NCBI GenBank assembly: GCA_022828595.1
Contig: JAKGHH010000002.1
Coordinates: 38,038,222 to 38,102,221, forward strand
Origin: Nelumbo lutea
Taxonomy: Eukaryota; Streptophyta; Magnoliopsida; Proteales; Nelumbonaceae
Direction: 5' to 3'
DNA: 64,000 nt
The translations under genes and the position numbers were made by a program. Every line of letters starts with the position of its first letter. The first letter of the stretch is position 1. The notes beneath the pieces are model-generated. The model saw nothing but the letters and a program-made list of their open reading frames with translations, was not told the DNA's origin and did not search any database. Shown piece after piece: positions 1 through 13,600 of this stretch.

Positions 1-300
1 TGTAAAACTTAAAATTATTTTTTTGCAAAAGCCATGATTCATCAATAAAATGCCTAGTGACACAAATATAACTAATACTATATTCGAAAGTCCAAATATC
101 AGAAATAAGTGTAACTTTAAAATTAAGATTTGACAAAGTAGAAATTATATTTTATTTATTTGAATAAAATAATTTTATAGTTTCCATTTTTAAAGTATTT
201 ATAGAAACTTTTTTAAATTAAGGATTTACAAATTGATGTAAAAATCTTTTTGTCTTAGGATCTTCAAAACATAAAAAATGGTTGTTTTGTATGTATAATA
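1..300. other. AT-rich sequence, no gene seen
   Basis: AT-rich sequence with no coding potential that I can recognise. It may be the continuation of the degraded hAT element that follows. Confidence 0.4.
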
Positions 301-309
301 TATTTTACT

Positions 310-671
310 AGTTCTTGTCTCAACTTTTTCTTGTGAATATTGAACATTACCAAAAAATACGTGCAATTTGTGTTTTATTTGCTTCATCAGTTTTTCTCAA
401 ATGTGATGTCATGTGTCTACCAAAATGGATGGTGCCGTCTTTTGCTCTGATAGCTAAAATCACTTTTACATTTTTGGCAAACTACTCTCATTCCCTTTCT
501 CTTAACTTCTACAATAACATTTTCCAAACTTCACTAGTCTTTTCTTGCCTCTCCTAGTACACTAGGAGAACCTTCATCTGTAGTATCACTAGCACCAATA
601 TTGATGCTATCATTTTGTGATTGAACCTCATCAAAAACATAGGAAAAGGGAGTTTGAGAAGAACTAACCAT
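310..671 (-). pseudogene. hAT transposase N-terminus with BED-type zinc finger, decayed
   Basis: Read on the minus strand from an ATG at 671, the sequence gives an acidic, Ser/Thr-rich leader, then a stop-broken stretch with a Cys-x2-Cys pair (CQKCKSDFSYQSK) near 460-500. His-x-x-Ser-His-type residues follow in a shifted frame near 400-430. This resembles the N-terminal BED zinc finger of plant hAT transposases, which binds transposon ends. There are stops near 540 and frame changes, and no downstream dimerisation domain is seen, so it is not functional. The call rests on spacing and context only. Confidence 0.45.
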
Positions 672-1295
672 TTTAATAAATGTGAAATATTAAAACCTTA
701 AAATTTAGAAAAAAATATTGAAACTTAACTACTGCTTACCCAGATTTAGCATCCCAACTTGATATCAACTAATGAAGTTTCTAAGTCTTTTAAATTGTTA
801 ACTTGAAACACTTGAGACAGCCTCCTTGTTGAAACTTGAAATAAATTTAAGAATTAAGGACTAGGGAGTAAGAAACTAAGAGAATATGAGAGTGTATGCC
901 ATAGTATGAGCATTGTTGTGATAAGAATGAGGGTAAGGGTATTTATATGAGGATATTATTTAATTAACCAAAATACCCTTTTGAACTAATCATTTATAGT
1001 TGTTGAGAGGGGCATTTTAGTTTTTTGCAAAGTTAATTTATCACTTTACCAAATGTATTTCAAACTAACTGTTATATACCTATTAGGAACCTTTATATTA
1101 TTTTTCCCCAAGGCAAAATACACAAATATCCATGTACAATCTAAGGGGAGGAGATGAGCTACAAACAAATTAATGGCGTGTACAATTTGGACCACTTTTT
1201 CATTCTAGAATGTTGAAATGGAAGACTTACACCAACGAATATTAAAGTCATTTGTTTTCTTCTTTGGTCATTGCCTTTATTTGTCGTAATCCCAT
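672..1295. other. Intergenic, AT-rich
   Basis: No supported gene between the hAT remnant and the chitinase promoter. Probably the 5' flank of the hAT relic plus ordinary intergenic sequence. Confidence 0.4.
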
Positions 1296-1378
1296 TTGCA
1301 GTTGAGAAATTTTATCTACAAAACTGTATCAGTCATCATCTCCTATTGTGGAAATGTGAACACTTGGACTTCTTTAAT

Positions 1379-1445
1379 GCTCCATGGCTCCATTAGTTGC
1401 TCCCCAATAGTCAAGGTTTTAAAGCTCCATGGCTCGATTAGCTGC
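1379..1445 (+). repeat. Two 22-bp direct repeats in the chitinase promoter
   Basis: GCTCCATGGCTC-[C/G]-ATTAG-[T/C]-TGC occurs at 1379-1400 and 1424-1445, with 20 of 22 bases identical and 45 bp from start to start. The repeats lie 55-121 bp upstream of the TATA box and could be paired regulatory sites. That role is inference. Confidence 0.6.
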
Positions 1446-1499
1446 AGTTTCTTCCACAGCCGTGTGGACCTTGGCAGCCCGACAGATATTTTCTACGCC

Positions 1500-1506
1500 T
1501 ATAAAA
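1500..1506 (+). promoter_or_regulatory. TATA box of the chitinase gene
   Basis: TATAAAA followed by GG lies 43 bp upstream of the chitinase ATG at 1549. This spacing puts transcription start near 1530 and leaves a short leader of roughly 20 bases. Confidence 0.75.
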
Positions 1507-1527
1507 GGCTGCACCTACCTTCGCTAG

Positions 1528-2421
<894 letters not shown>

Positions 2422-2434
2422 GGCCAGAAAATGA

Positions 2435-2440
2435 AATAAA
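2435..2440 (+). terminator. Polyadenylation signal of the chitinase gene
   Basis: AATAAA lies 14 bp after the stop codon, and a second AATAAA is near 2493. Either could direct 3' end formation. Confidence 0.5.
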
Positions 2441-2499
2441 GAAGAAATATATACGGTTGAGGTGATTTTCTAGTCTTATTCACCTCGCACTAAATAAAT

Positions 2500-4240
2500 T
2501 ACATTTCACTTGGTTCCCATCTGATCTCCATCTCCATGAACTATGCACTGCTATATACATGAAAAACCAATACTGCATTTGTACACATGGGAACTCCAAT
2601 CTCTCTCTCTCTCTCCACACAAGAATCCGGATATCATGCACTCGATTTGTCTGTGGGGTGCACTACCAATCAAATTGAAACACGTTATAATTTGCACCAG
2701 AACCCGTCACATGTGCCAAAAATATAATTTTTTTGAACTTAGGCCTCCTTCATTTGTAACAGTGCATTTATCCATGTTTTTTCGATTTTCCAGATTCACA
2801 GGTAAATAACAAAATGACATTTCTATTCATAAAAGATAAATATTAAAATGGGCAAGGTGGTCTTATCATGTTTTGTAAAAGTTTCTCCTTATCCACCCAG
2901 AAGATGGATAAATTTTATCTATGAAAGTAAATGTAACTTTACTATGAGGCCCGTTGCTTAATACAAAAAAAACATGGAAAAGTATTTATCTTCTTCCCCA
3001 ATTCGCCCCAACTCGACAACAAGAGAGTGGCTTTAGTCTTCATCAACACCCCTATTCCTCTCCTCTTTCATTTTTTCAACACTAAAAAACCACATGTAGT
3101 ACGGGTCTGAAACAAAGATCACCATGAAGTCTCAACTAATTCCAGGATGAAATTATGGATCTAAATTTAATGGGTTTACCTGGTAGTTAGATCTGTTGGA
3201 ACTGTAGGCACAACTACATTTTAAGGAAACTGTGCAAGGCCTTGGGATATTAAAGTATTAACAGAAGGAAATGAGTTGAGATTATTGAAAATGTATTTAT
3301 CACAAAAATACAATAAATAATTACTAAAATTTGTTTATTATATTTTTCATTACTTCAATAATATTTAAAAAAAAGTAAAGTATTTATATTCTATATTCTT
3401 ATTATCAAATATTATCAAATATATAATAATTATTTTTGTGGTTTAAATACAATTTTTTAAGTTATTACATAATTTCATTATTTAATCTATTTTTTGTTAT
3501 TTAAATAACATTTAAAATATTATTTAGTTATTAAATTTATAAATATTTAAAAATTTACAATTTAGTTATTTAAATAATTTCTTTGTTAATTTTGCTAAAT
3601 GTGAAGTTATGATTAATTCAAAGATAATGTAATCTATTATAATTATTTTTCAATTTTTAAGATTTTTAAAATTTATGACATAATTATGTTATTTAAAATA
3701 TTTAAAATTTAGTTATGTTAAATATTTCTTTATTTCAAATATTAGTGATTTAAGTGTTAAAATTTTTCGTAATTTAAATTTTATTTATTTCAAAATTATT
3801 ACATAATGATAATTATTAGGTACTTTTAATGTTTTGTTATTTAAAATATGCGTGTCACTTGGAGAGAGAGCCTGTAGACAGCACAGGCTGTCCAACGTGG
3901 ATACAGAAGTTCTCATATGAATACACTGTAAAGCTCTGTTTGGATACAGGGGAACAGAAAGTAATAGAGAATCATACGCCTCCTGATCAGTTCGTCGGTT
4001 TTGAATGACTGTGACCCTGGGTGAATGTTTTCCACTAGAACTGAAGAAAACAGAGCAACAAAAGTTGCTAACTAGTTAAAAGAAGGGAAAACAGAAACAA
4101 CGACTAACAGCAAGCCAAGGGTTGTTTACCAGTATGTATGATTTTTTATAAAAGGAAACAATTGCCATATCAGTGGAAACAACGACATAGTAATTATTTT
4201 TGCATTAAAAATAAAATCATAAATATTGATGAACACCCCC
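2500..4240. other. Intergenic, strongly AT-rich in 3300-3850
   Basis: No gene seen. A short CT microsatellite lies near 2600. The block 3300-3850 is nearly pure A/T with repeated ATTTAAA-like words. It separates the chitinase gene from the 3' end of the ATG18b gene. Confidence 0.5.
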
Positions 4241-4491
4241 AAGTAGTGAAAGATTAAACAAAGAGTCCATACACAATCAATTGTCTTCCAATTTCTGTTT
4301 TTCCTTCCATGGAGGCTTAAGGCCTTTTACAATATATATAACACAACCACTAAATTGAATACACAGCCAAACTATAGCCTTGAGCTTAGATCAATATACA
4401 AAACAAATGGTAATAATACCTATTTCATTCTTCCATAGCTTGATGTCAGAAAGCAATCTACATTTCCTGCTGGTTTTAACCAATTGATCAT

Positions 4492-4514
4492 GGGGGGGTG
4501 GGGGGGGGGGGGGG
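4492..4514 (+). repeat. Interrupted poly-G tract
   Basis: Seven G, one T, then fifteen G. On the minus strand this is a C-tract about 175-200 bases after the ATG18b stop codon, so it probably lies in that gene's 3' untranslated region. Confidence 0.8.
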
Positions 4515-4688
4515 TGCACTTCTTGCAATATACCATTTTTCTTGCTAGAACCAGCTTGGATACATAATGAACGGTACAGATAAGCTAGGATAATTACTAA
4601 GAATATTTCTTGAATCTTACACATATTCACAGTTCTTCATGCACTTCAACAGGATGAAAAGAGTCGGAGAAAGTTCTTCATAATAATA

Positions 4689-7600
4689 TCAAGCATCGGT
4701 TAATTTATCAGGAATTGCTGTTAACAGATTAAATTCACGCTCCAAACCCCACGAAGCTTCATTTGTATCATTGATACTTAAACTGTACTCCTGAAAGTAT
4801 CCGTTGTATGTGATAATGGAAATACAAGCTCTGCAATCAAAGAAGCAATAACTCATTCATCAATAAAACCAAAAGCTTATGAACGTGTGAGCAACTGACG
4901 AACTACTGAATAGAAGAATATTTCCTAATGGAGAATGATAGATTTTGCTCACATGACATGTGAATATCATTTCTAAACTCCAATCCAAGAACCAACAGAA
5001 GACAACAGCGATGATACTAGGTGCACAACGGACCACAGAGAAGACCTTTTAGGTGGAAAAAAAGGTCAACTTTTGGCAGGAGGTCCATTGCATGATGTTA
5101 GATGATCCTAACCCACTACCAGTGCAGTACTGGAGCTAGGAAGGCCCCATGGCATTGTTAATCAAGAGTATGGGAATTCAAACAGGATAATAATAGATTT
5201 TACATGGTAAATGATGTACAGGTTAGAATTTTTACTTCTTACAGACAAAAATGCCCATTGTGTGGAAGGATTCAACTATTCAGAAACAAGTTCAATAGCC
5301 AAAAATTTGTTAAGTGGTTATCATATAAACTACCATACCGTTATTGATCCAGATTCATAACATAATTATAGTCCTTCAATTCGAAGAGAAGAAAATATTT
5401 TCTAAAATCCTGACAATCTAGAAAGGAGCCTTCTTTTAAATGAATGTGAGGTATTTGGGATTGAGCCCAAAAGACAGCAACAAAAGCAAGTATAGGTAAG
5501 CAGGATGTTGCTGAATCTAACCAAAAAGCAGGTGTATATGAATGTGAGGTATTTGTTTGGGTATGTTCAGTCGTCTAGTCTAGAGTGTGAAAGTTGTCAA
5601 TTGGAAAAGTTGTTCTGCATTTGATATTGTTTACATTAATGTATGGGAGCCATATCATATTTGTTCCATGGATGGCTACCGTTATTTTCTTTTGTTCATG
5701 GATGACTACTCTCGTTTTTGTGATAAATAATAGATGACTAGTTTTGTTATTCCTGGATATATTTGATGACCTATTCTGGTGTAACAGTTCCATCAAATGG
5801 TTCTCACACAGTTTGGGGTGAGGACTAAGGTTTTCAGATCAAGCAATGCTAGAGAAGGATCTAGCCACATATTTATTGGAGCTTAAGGTGATTCATCAGA
5901 GCAATTGAAAGAGACAAAGAAATGATTTTATGTTACAAAGTTCTTGTCAAGGATTAAATCTGGGTATAAGTCATTCTTTTCTTTTTTGATTGGTAACTGA
6001 AAATTTTTTACAGAATTACAAGTATCCCCCTATTCTTAAATTACAACTGAAGCTAATACAAATAATCCCTCCCCACCCCTTGTTTGGCTAGGGTATCAAC
6101 CAAAGCATTAGTTGACCTTTGTACAGGAACTGATTTTAATCCCTATGTCTTTTATTAACATTTGGACTTTTTAATTTCATTCCTATAGGATAAAATGACT
6201 TTCTTCTTTTCAAAAATCCAGCTTTCGATGACTATAGAGACCCCTTCAATGATTTTTTTTTTCACATTTAATTTGCTTGCCTGCTGAATTCCCTTCCTAA
6301 TGGGACCTGAAAAGAGTGCAACAACATTCCCTTCCCCATTTCTAAAGACACCTCCAAGGTTCCCAATCCATTTTCTGGTGATGTCCATCTTTTATGTCGC
6401 ACTATCTTTTTTGTAGTCATTCCTACCATTTCCTTGTTACTTCATTTGATGAGAGGAGTGAAAATATTTCTAAAGAGTTCACCCAATGAGCCACCCTGCA
6501 ACCTTTCTTGCTCTTTAAACATTCTTGCATTTCTTTGTTCCCATAATGTCCAAATAATAGCAGCCCTTGTACATTGCCTTGTTCTTCCCCTCTTCTTCAG
6601 CCACGCCAATGTTAAAGGTGAGGATGAACTTGTCATACTTAACGGGATGACTCACCATTCCCAAACACAAGAAAACAAATGGATAGGAGATTGGTAACTG
6701 ATAGCAAGACTCACCATTACCTTAGCAAAGGGAACACCAGTCGGGACATAAACACCTATTAGGCCTCCTTTTTTATAGCAAATCTGAAGTAATGAAATAT
6801 CTCTCAACAAAAAGCTCCAATCTTAGGTGGTATTGGTTTAAACCAAATTTCCTTCACGGGGAAGGGCTAGAAGAGGACTAGTGGAAGAGGTTAATACCCT
6901 GAAAAAAAAGGCAAACATGAAAGAGCCAAAAGGAGAATGAATCCAAATGCAATTATCAGTCTTGAGGTGATCCAAAAAAAGATGTTTCCAAGGATTTGCA
7001 ACAGGCTCATCACAATGGAAAGCACTGAATCCCTTATACCCCTTCTAAACCCAAGGTTCCACTCAAACCCATTACCTAATGTTGTAGGAGTAAACAAAAT
7101 TTGACAAAAGTTCACTTTACAGAGATGAGAAAGGCATAAAGGTTAAAAAACTGATCTCTCAGATTCTTGGCAGCACTGAATTATCCTCCAGTGAGGATAT
7201 TTTGTTGACTTCAGATACTGGGATTATTAGTCACATACTACTGTACCTAACTTTTCTGCTTTAGCAGTTTCTGAAAGTAACGGTCAAGGCAATGGTGGTG
7301 ATTTCCATGGAGGTTGTGGTGTTAGTAGTTGTGGAGGTAGTGATACAAGGGGAGGTTGTGACCATGGTAGAGCCACGAATGGCAAGTTTTATACTCAACT
7401 TATAAATTAGGGTGTCATAAAGCGAAGTAAAATTACACGTATACCCTAGCTAGATTACACAGAGTACACTTAAGAATATAAGACCACTCAAACAACAGAC
7501 AGAAAACAAAAAAAATGCTGAAACGATATGTGCTGATATTGGCATAATAATCAGATGCTCCTAGAGCTTCCTTGGGTTCCTGATTTTGGTCTACTTCAAT

Positions 7601-10600
7601 TTGGATTGATTCTCTAGATGGATATCTTGTATTAGCAGCAGAGGGTTTCTGCTTTTTTTCTTTGTTGTTCTGGTAAAAATTAAAAACTTCTACTGCTTTT
7701 CTTTGTTAGTCAAGTTTGTAGCTCTTTGTGATGGGGTACTATCTCATTGCCCCTTTATTGTACTCTCTGTTTTTATTTAAGTGGTATTCTTTTACAATAC
7801 TATAAATGATATTCTATTTTGACTTATTATAAAAAAACCATGTGAACTTTCAGGGATGCTGGATGTTTGTGGATACCCAAACAGTATTTTGGCACCACAG
7901 CCACAGAGTGGTCATTAACAGTTTATGGCTGTGGATTTCATGCAAATTTCCACCAATATTAGTGTAATTTTGATAAGAAAGAGTATATAAGCATATTTTG
8001 TGTTCACCATGTAAGGTTATGTGATACATATACCATGCTTAAGCTACCTTTCCAAAAACTTGTAGAAACTATCTAGGAGCAAAGACAAGCCCTGTATCTA
8101 GGGCAAGCATATATGTCCTTATCTAATTAGCATTTTATTGGAACATCCAGTTCAAGCAATTTGGAACAAATTGATAGTAATATGTTTGTCTTGAGAACAA
8201 AATATTGCAATCCAAAGCTACATACATAAAACCTGCAGACATAGTTGTAACCCAGTGTATACAGCATTCCCTTCAATGATGGGGAACAAAAGCCATACAA
8301 CTCACCTAGAAGTGGAAGCCTGGGACAGGGTTATAGAAGTGCTGACAACTTTGTCCACACTGCGGATCACAACATAGCTGCACATACCAACAAATGTTAG
8401 GAATGAATGTTCTAAAAGAAAATATACCAAATGTGTTCTTTTATATCTAAACAAGGTTAGAAAACGTATTTAAGTGGCTTGAAGAGTATATGTCAGGACA
8501 CTTCACAGATGGCTAGATGGGGAATAATGGGAAGAAAGGTAGAACCAATGGTCAAATTAGTGGATCTGCTAAATGAAAAATCAATCTGATTGGAAATCCC
8601 AATCTGAAACCCGTAACCTATTTCTTTTCTGATCATCCATAACAATAGAACCGCAGATATAACCTGCTAAATGCACCACTAATATTTCTATTGATAATAC
8701 TATCCTACAAGTACCATAGACATCATCTTTTTGGATGTGACAATTGCTTCACCTTTTGACTCCAGCTGGAACTGCATTGTGGAGCACATGATGATGATCA
8801 GCTTCAAAAGCATCATTTATAGAGTCAGGTATCAGTGATCCGAGAAGATTACTTGATCTTAAACTTCTGGTAAAGGTGGAAAAAAAAAAAAAAAGGTATC
8901 AGATTATAGTGCAAAAACTTAACACAAACATGAGTACATCCAAACAAGATGATAAAATTGCTTCAGAGATAAAACAATGAAGAAGACATGAGACCAGTAT
9001 TACAGAAGTCAAAAATAATTTAATTAACGCTTAAGATACAGGTGTTCGTAATTACTATGGTGGTGGATATAAATGTGATTTGGGTTTCTAGACCAAGAAG
9101 AAATGCAAAGGACTGGGAAGTGCAGTATTTTTTTTTTCATTTTCCCTCATCTTTAAAACAGTTTTGCATGGACAATCCTAAAATGAAGTCTCTGTTGGAC
9201 ACACTTCAGAATTCAAAACTCCATAGATTTTGAGAAAACTGCTACTTGACATTTCATTTTTATCTCTGAGCTTCTGTACCACAAAGGAACAACTAATATA
9301 CAAAGGCAACGGCTTTTCCAGGTATATAATGCAAGAGGCGTAAGCCTCCCGAACACAAGGAGGCATAAGCCTCCTTAAGAGGAGGGGGGTTAGGAGGAGG
9401 ATGAAGAGGAAGGGAGGATCTCATTTTTTTCTTTACTTTTAATAAAAATATTTTATATTAAGAAGAATAAAGATGCATAACATTAATTGAAAGGCGGGGT
9501 ATTGTTGAAACGGAGCCGAGCAAGCAAAGCAAGCTCACCGGAGCGGGGGGCGAAGCCCCCCAGCCGAAGGGGCAGGGGGCAAACCACTTTCTTTCCCCTT
9601 ACCTTTTCTTCCCTTCCCTTTCCTTTTCTCTTTTTTTCTTCTCTTTCTTTTTCTTTCCCTTCCCTTTCTTTTCCTTTCCTTTCCTTTTTTTCTTTTTTCT
9701 TTGTTTTTTGTCTTTTTATATAAGATGTGCACGAGGTGTACGCCTCTAGCACGCCTCATGAAAAAAGTGCAAAGTGTACGCCTCAAAGGTGTCAGCGCCT
9801 CTGGTATACACCTCAGGGCGTTTTGGGAGCACCTCGCCTGGAGGCGCTTCCAGGCATATGCCTCCCACACCTTTTAAAGAATCAAGGTTCAAAATATCAC
9901 ACATATAATACCATATAGTATGATACTATCAGTTTTCAGGGTCACCAAAATGCATAATATAGAGATTTAGGAGGTTTCTATGGGTTTAGACATTAGCAAA
10001 CCTTTTAACAACACCATTCCCGAAATATCAGACAGAAAATAAAGAATATCGTATGTTTTACACACTCAATACTCAAGTGTTTCATTACTTTGAACCTTGG
10101 TTGGAATTCAAAAAAGTATGATTTATTTTAATAGCATGTACTTTCCAATTCCATGGAGGCATGGACGTGTCTGTGAGTCCATGTTTTCTTATAAGGCTGA
10201 GTCAGATACTTTTCTGACAAACAATTTGTTTTATTAGATCAAGGAAAAATATAGATAAAAGAATCCCAATCAAAGTACAAATGTGCCCAAAACAACCTTT
10301 CCCTATTTGCCCCTTGCTTAGCTAGAAAATCAGCCACTTGAATTTCTTAGCTTCATTCTTAAAGCACCATATACAGACTCTGGGTTCTGTAGCCAACCCA
10401 CTACCACCTTGGAGTTCCCTTCAATCAACAGCTGTTCCACACCTAGCTGAACTGCAAACTGTACACCTTGAAGGGCAGCTATTAATTCTGCCCTAGTAGA
10501 GTCCCCAACTATGCTGAGTCAGATACTTGGTCACACATCAGATTCCAATTCCCATATTCATGTCTATGCAACACTGCCTTATAGTTACCACCTAAGATTT

Positions 10601-13600
10601 TTTTTATCAGTGAAAGAAAATTCCATTAATATGATGAAAAGGTACAAATTATGAATACAGATTGAGTAGCCTCAGCTACCCCACTAAAACTTTCCATGTC
10701 AACTTTCAATTTTAGTTTTTCACCCTTACAACTGAGCCCAAAAACAATGATCCCTGTTAGCCCCTTGTTTTGCTAGCTGGTCTGCAAATCCATTAGCCGC
10801 TCTTAGAGAACACTGAGTTTTAATAACTGCATATCCTTGGATAGATTTTTCAATTTCTTGATTTCATTTCTGAAGTACCAGGGTATTCTTTCAACTTGCT
10901 TTAGCCATCTTATCACCACTTTGCAATCACCTTCCACAACAAGCTTTCTCACCCCCAAATCTTTAGATTTTTGTATCTCAAAAACCACTGCCTTGGTTCA
11001 GCTCTAGTGGAATCTCCTATTCCAATAGGGCCCGGGCACAATCCTCTTATCATTTCATAATATTCCTCCAACTCCAGTATCTACCTGGATTACTAAAACT
11101 GCTTCCTCAAAGTTTAGTTTGGGAAATCCTAATTCGGGGTGTACGCCTCTAGCACGCCTCATGAAAAAGGCATATGAGGCGTACACCTGCCTCAGAGGTA
11201 TCAGCGCCTTTGGCATACGTCTCACAGCGTTTTTGGGGTCGTTCGCCTGGAGGTGCACCTCTAGGCATATGCCTCCCACACCTTTTAAAACACTGGTACA
11301 GACTACAGACATCTTGGTATCGTAGTTGACCACTCTCCATCAATCTCTATGCAAGAAAATGTGCAATTTTTTATACAGGAGGGATTTTCACAACAAGATC
11401 CTATGACCTTATCCTTATTGAAGGAGAAAGCTAGTTACCAGGATGGTTCTTGACTTCTTAAGGAGTACATGCATACCACAAAAAAGTAGCTTCTAGCTGT
11501 CAAACATCTTGTTTACTACAACCTCAATCCAGAATGAATGAATCATATGTAGGGAGAGAGGGTAAAGAATTGGCTCCACATTAGATTATGATGTCCCTTT
11601 CACTTATAGGGAGTAATCACATTCTGCCTCCAGGGTAAGGCTAGTAAATCCAGCACCAGCAGCCTCAAGGCTCAAAGACTCAGTCCATGTCATTTCAGTC
11701 ATGTGGTCGTATCTGTTTGCTGAAATAGGGCTGTCGAATGAGAGAAGAGGAAGAAGAAGAAGAAAAGAAATGAAATGGGCGGCAGAATTATGCTCAGCCA
11801 GCCCTAATCTATTATATATAAGGACATTACATAATGTTACATAAATAGACAAGAATGCCCCTGATTAGTGATGGGACACCTAGTTAAAATAAACACTAAA
11901 TAAGATTAGGCCCAGTAATTAAGGCCCAATAACTAATGACTTAAGACCCAACAAAGATAAACATACAAATTAAGTCAGCCGAACCAACACTCCCCCTCAA
12001 GCTAAGCCTCAATCATGTTTAGCTTGCCAAGTAAGTCCACAAATTTCACTGTAGCTAGCCCTTTAGTCAGAACATCTGCAATCTACATGTCGGAGGGAGT
12101 ATAAGGAATGCAGAGTTCTCCTAAGACAATTCTTTCTCTAACAAAGTGACGGTCTATCTCAATATGTTTTGTTCTATCATGTTGCACTGGGTTATTTGCA
12201 ATGTTGATGGCTGCCTTGTTGTCACAGTACAACCTGAGAGAGCACTCAATCTTTATTCCAAGTTCACCAAGTAGGATCTTCAGCCATAAGAGTTCAGCAA
12301 CACCATGAGCCATAGCTCGGTACTCGGCCTCTGCACTAGATCTATCAACCACATTCTGTTTTTTACTCCTCCATGTAACTAAATTTCCTCTAACAAAGGT
12401 ATAGTACCCAGAAGTAGACTTCCTGTCCCCAACAGAGCCAGCCCAATCTGCATCAGTATATCCTTCAACTTCAATTTTACTATTTTTCCTGAACAGAATT
12501 CCTTTCCCCGGGCAAGACTTCAAATATCTGAGGATCCTTTCCACAGCTTTCATGTGAGGGATTTTAGGAGTGTGCATGAACTGACTGACAACATGTACAG
12601 CATAAGCAATGTCAAGGCGAGTAAGGGACAGGTAAATCAACTTCCCCACCAGCTTTTGGTATCTTTCCTTATCAAGGTAGTCCTCTCCTACTGACACATG
12701 TAGACCATGATTCTGTTCTATTGGAGTATCGGCTGGCCTACACCCCATCATGCCTGTCTCTTGAAGAAGATCAAGGATGTATTTCCGCTAACATATATAG
12801 ATGCCCTCTTTGGATCTTGCAACTTCAATCCCAAGAAAGTATCTCCGTTGGCCCAGATCTTTGATCTCAAATTCAGCAACCAAAAACTCCTTTAGTCTTT
12901 TAATCTCTTCCTGATCATCCCCTACAATTACCATATCATCCACATAGACAACAAGTGTCGTAAGTTTGCCATTTCTCTTCCTTATGAATAGGGTATGATC
13001 TGCTCCACTTTGAGTGTAACCCCCTTTCTTCATGACTCCACATAGCTTCTCAAACCAAGCTCGAGGGGACTGCTTAAGGCCGTATAGGGCCTTTCTCAGT
13101 CTACATACCTTCTTGCCAAACGCATAACCTGGTGGAGGATCCATGAACACCTCTTCATGCAGGTCGCCATTCAAGAAAGCATTCTTCACGTCCAACTGAT
13201 GTAGCTCCTATGAGAAATTTGCAGCTAATGATAATAGAACTCGGATTGTGTTGAGTTTTGCCACCGGAGCAAATGTTTCTTTGTAGTCAATCCCTTCTTT
13301 TTGAGTAAACCCTTTTGCTACCAGTCTAGCCTTATACCTCTCAATGGACCCGTCCTCCCTATGCTTCACAGTGAACACCCACTTGCATCCAACAGTGCCT
13401 TTCCCTTCTGGTAGATCCACTAATTCCTAAGTCCTTACTTTCATTAAGGCTTTCATTTCTTCATCCATAGTCTCTTTCCATTTTGGGTCAGATACTGCCT
13501 CAGTATACCTGGTAGGAACATGCACAGAAGATAGAGCAGACACAAAAGAACAATAACGAGGAGACAACTGTGAGTGAGACACAAAATCAGCAATGGGGTA

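Larger units (their letters stand above)
4831..8305 (-). other. ATG18b intron 10
   Basis: This 3.5-kb intron carries a copia integrase fossil (about 5570-5965) directly followed by a minus-strand LINE fragment (about 5977-7120). A glycine-rich stretch near 7280-7380 might be a further gag relic. The part from 7560 to 8300 shows nothing I can assign. Confidence 0.8.

Noticed and set aside
7260..7440. Glycine-rich plus-strand reading resembling a copia gag zinc-knuckle region
   Set aside because: Too short and low complexity; order relative to the integrase fossil is wrong for one element.
9487..9870. Lys/Glu/Arg-rich minus-strand and Phe/Ser-rich plus-strand open frames
   Set aside because: Translation of a simple pyrimidine tract, not a gene.
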